Below are positions 62,771 through 64,000 of a stretch of DNA of 64,000 bases, in pieces (the stretch's first letter is position 1; the number at the start of each line of letters is the position of its first letter). The stretch is from Ustulina deusta (lineage: Eukaryota > Ascomycota > Sordariomycetes > Xylariales > Xylariaceae). Location: NCBI GenBank assembly GCA_023159155.1, contig JAJNNX010000020.1, positions 124,001 to 188,000 on the forward strand, given 5' to 3'. The notes below the pieces were generated by a model, which saw nothing but the letters and a program-made list of their open reading frames with translations, had not been told where the DNA came from and made no database searches. A program made the translations under genes and the position numbers.

Positions 62771-63659
62771 TACTTTTAAATATCTTTACTAACTTTATAT
62801 ATAGCTTAGCTTTAAAGCTTATTTGTTCTTTTCTAGCAAGCGCAACCTTATGCTAGCTATAACAAGCAAGGGTAAAAGTAACTAGAATATCTTATTAATA
62901 ATAAAAAAGCTTCCTAGCAAAATAATAGTTTAGCTAATAGAACAAAAAGTTAGATTTGCTACTAAGCTAAACAATAATTAAAATAATCAGGATAGCACTA
63001 GAGAAGTTTTTAAATATTTCTAAAAAAGCACAAGATTATAAATAAAGTCAATAGAACACAGCAGCAAAGCTTCCTTTACAAGGACTGTTTAAGGTGCACA
63101 AGTTGCATTCACAAAGCTAGAGGACCCAACAGATAAGTTTCTTGTACCTGGCAATCCCAACCGATATTAACGCGACACGTTACCGTCATCTAGTAGATAA
63201 GATATATGTATAGATATGCCCTCGGCTCAGCGTGCCCAAGGGATTAGTAGATAATAATCTAATGGCACAAAATCAGAATAACAAGTCTGCATTCTATTGT
63301 TAATTGCAACTCCTTCTGACAACGAGATTAACGTAGCGGGGAGAGTACCCCATCTACCCCACCATAGGTAGGAGCGTGCAGGGGGAGTAGAGCCAAGGGG
63401 TCATCTAGGCGAACGCGCGGGGCAGCTACTACCGCTACTTACCTACCTACTTACTCACCTAACCCACAGGCACCTTGGCGCGGCGCGGCCCGCGATTAGA
63501 TCCCACCAATCCTCCTCCTACTCTTTCCCTCACTCGTGTATCCCCACACCAGTCAACCTTTTCTACACTGCAACATCCATCTTGTATTGGATTCCACCAA
63601 CCTCCCTCACTTGTATCCGCATTCACCCACACTCCCTCGACAATTATATTCACGCGCCC
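62771..63659. other. Right boundary of the RIP-degraded region
   Basis: AT content falls gradually to about 63060, after which the sequence is of normal composition. Simple TACC-type repeats occur at about 63440-63462. No gene was recognised; a decayed C-terminal part of the RecQ relic may extend into the start of this stretch. Confidence 0.4.
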
Positions 63660-63934
63660 TTGGTCTATAGTGGCAAAGATAGGCTGCCTTCTATCTGGAA
63701 CCGCACTTTATGCAGTGAGTCTCCCATTTTGCCCATACAGGAGACAAATTGATCCTAATACACGTGATTCGAAAGATGAGGTTTCCCGAAAGTTGGTGGC
63801 CTGGAAAGTTCGACATGTGCAGCTCCCACTCATTTATGCACATCCTGGTGGTCTGCGCCGCTATTATCCAGATGATAGGGTATCTGGAAGCCTTCGACTA
63901 TGCTTACTCAAATATTACCTGCTCGGCCTCTTGA
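63660..63934 (+). pseudogene. 3' remnant of a PAQR/haemolysin-III family membrane protein
   Basis: PAQR proteins (yeast Izh, adiponectin-receptor-like) are seven-helix, zinc-binding membrane proteins. Only the last part is seen. 63661-63714 encodes IVAKIGCLLSGTALYA (a helix). Then comes a 61-nt intron (63715-63775, GTGAGT...CGAAAG), and an exon 63776-63934 with RFPESWWPGKFDMC, the family's HxxxH in SSHSFMHILVVCAA, and a C-terminal helix ending CSAS. The upstream 5 helices expected before this are not found in the preceding 600 bp. The gene is therefore either 5'-truncated at the edge of the degraded region or has unusual distant exons. The Gly usually found before the SH pair is missing. Confidence 0.6.
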
Positions 63935-64000
63935 GTTACTACCTTTTGTAGAGCCTCTAACCACCGGGACGAGCGGCGACCTTCCAACCTAGGTAGCACT

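Noticed and set aside
1..64000. CRISPR array, tRNA or rRNA genes
   Set aside because: No regularly spaced short repeats and no tRNA or rRNA structure were recognised by eye; a dedicated scan could still find a tRNA.

Overview
The window is from a filamentous ascomycete (Pezizomycotina). The genes carry short GT-AG introns of about 43-122 nt with CTRAY-like branch points. The families are typical fungal ones (PTH11/rhodopsin-type membrane proteins, P450s, berberine-bridge oxidases, DUF6594). More than 20 kb is extremely AT-rich sequence showing C-to-T and G-to-A decay, as expected from repeat-induced point mutation (RIP). The exact species cannot be told from the sequence alone.

Left arm (1-18 kb) is accessory. 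It holds a frameshifted PTH11-like receptor gene (1388-2466 +), a P450 (3283-5324 -, also with a frame break), an Ayr1-like short-chain dehydrogenase (6507-7692 -), an intact PTH11-like receptor (8895-10307 +), a second P450 (12363-14289 +) and a secreted berberine-bridge-type FAD oxidase (16217-17806 +). This looks like tailoring and sensing genes of a secondary-metabolism locus, but no backbone synthase lies in the window.

Middle (19-33 kb) is mostly core genome. It has a caspase-like N-terminal fragment, a DUF6594 membrane protein, oligoribonuclease (REX2), phosphoglucomutase (PGM2), a very GC-rich intronless fumarate reductase (OSM1-like), a large secreted esterase and a coiled-coil protein of unknown role.

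Right arm (34.6-63 kb) is RIP-degraded heterochromatin. It contains a complete but dead Ty1/copia element (43744-51079) with two 284-285 bp LTRs and a 5-bp ATTAT target-site duplication, plus unidentified AT-rich blocks with a few GC-normal islands. At 56.2-62.8 kb, two decayed same-strand genes can still be read through the mutations: an Argonaute (56182-59413; N domain, PAZ and PIWI recognisable, two probable GC-AG introns) and a RecQ helicase (about 60.7-62.8 kb; motifs I, IV, V and VI, zinc-binding and RQC regions). In Neurospora, an Argonaute (QDE-2) and a RecQ helicase (QDE-3) act in the same quelling pathway, so finding relics of both side by side is the most striking observation. Diverged direct repeats flank the Argonaute relic. 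The window ends with a 3' fragment of a PAQR/haemolysin-III family membrane protein.
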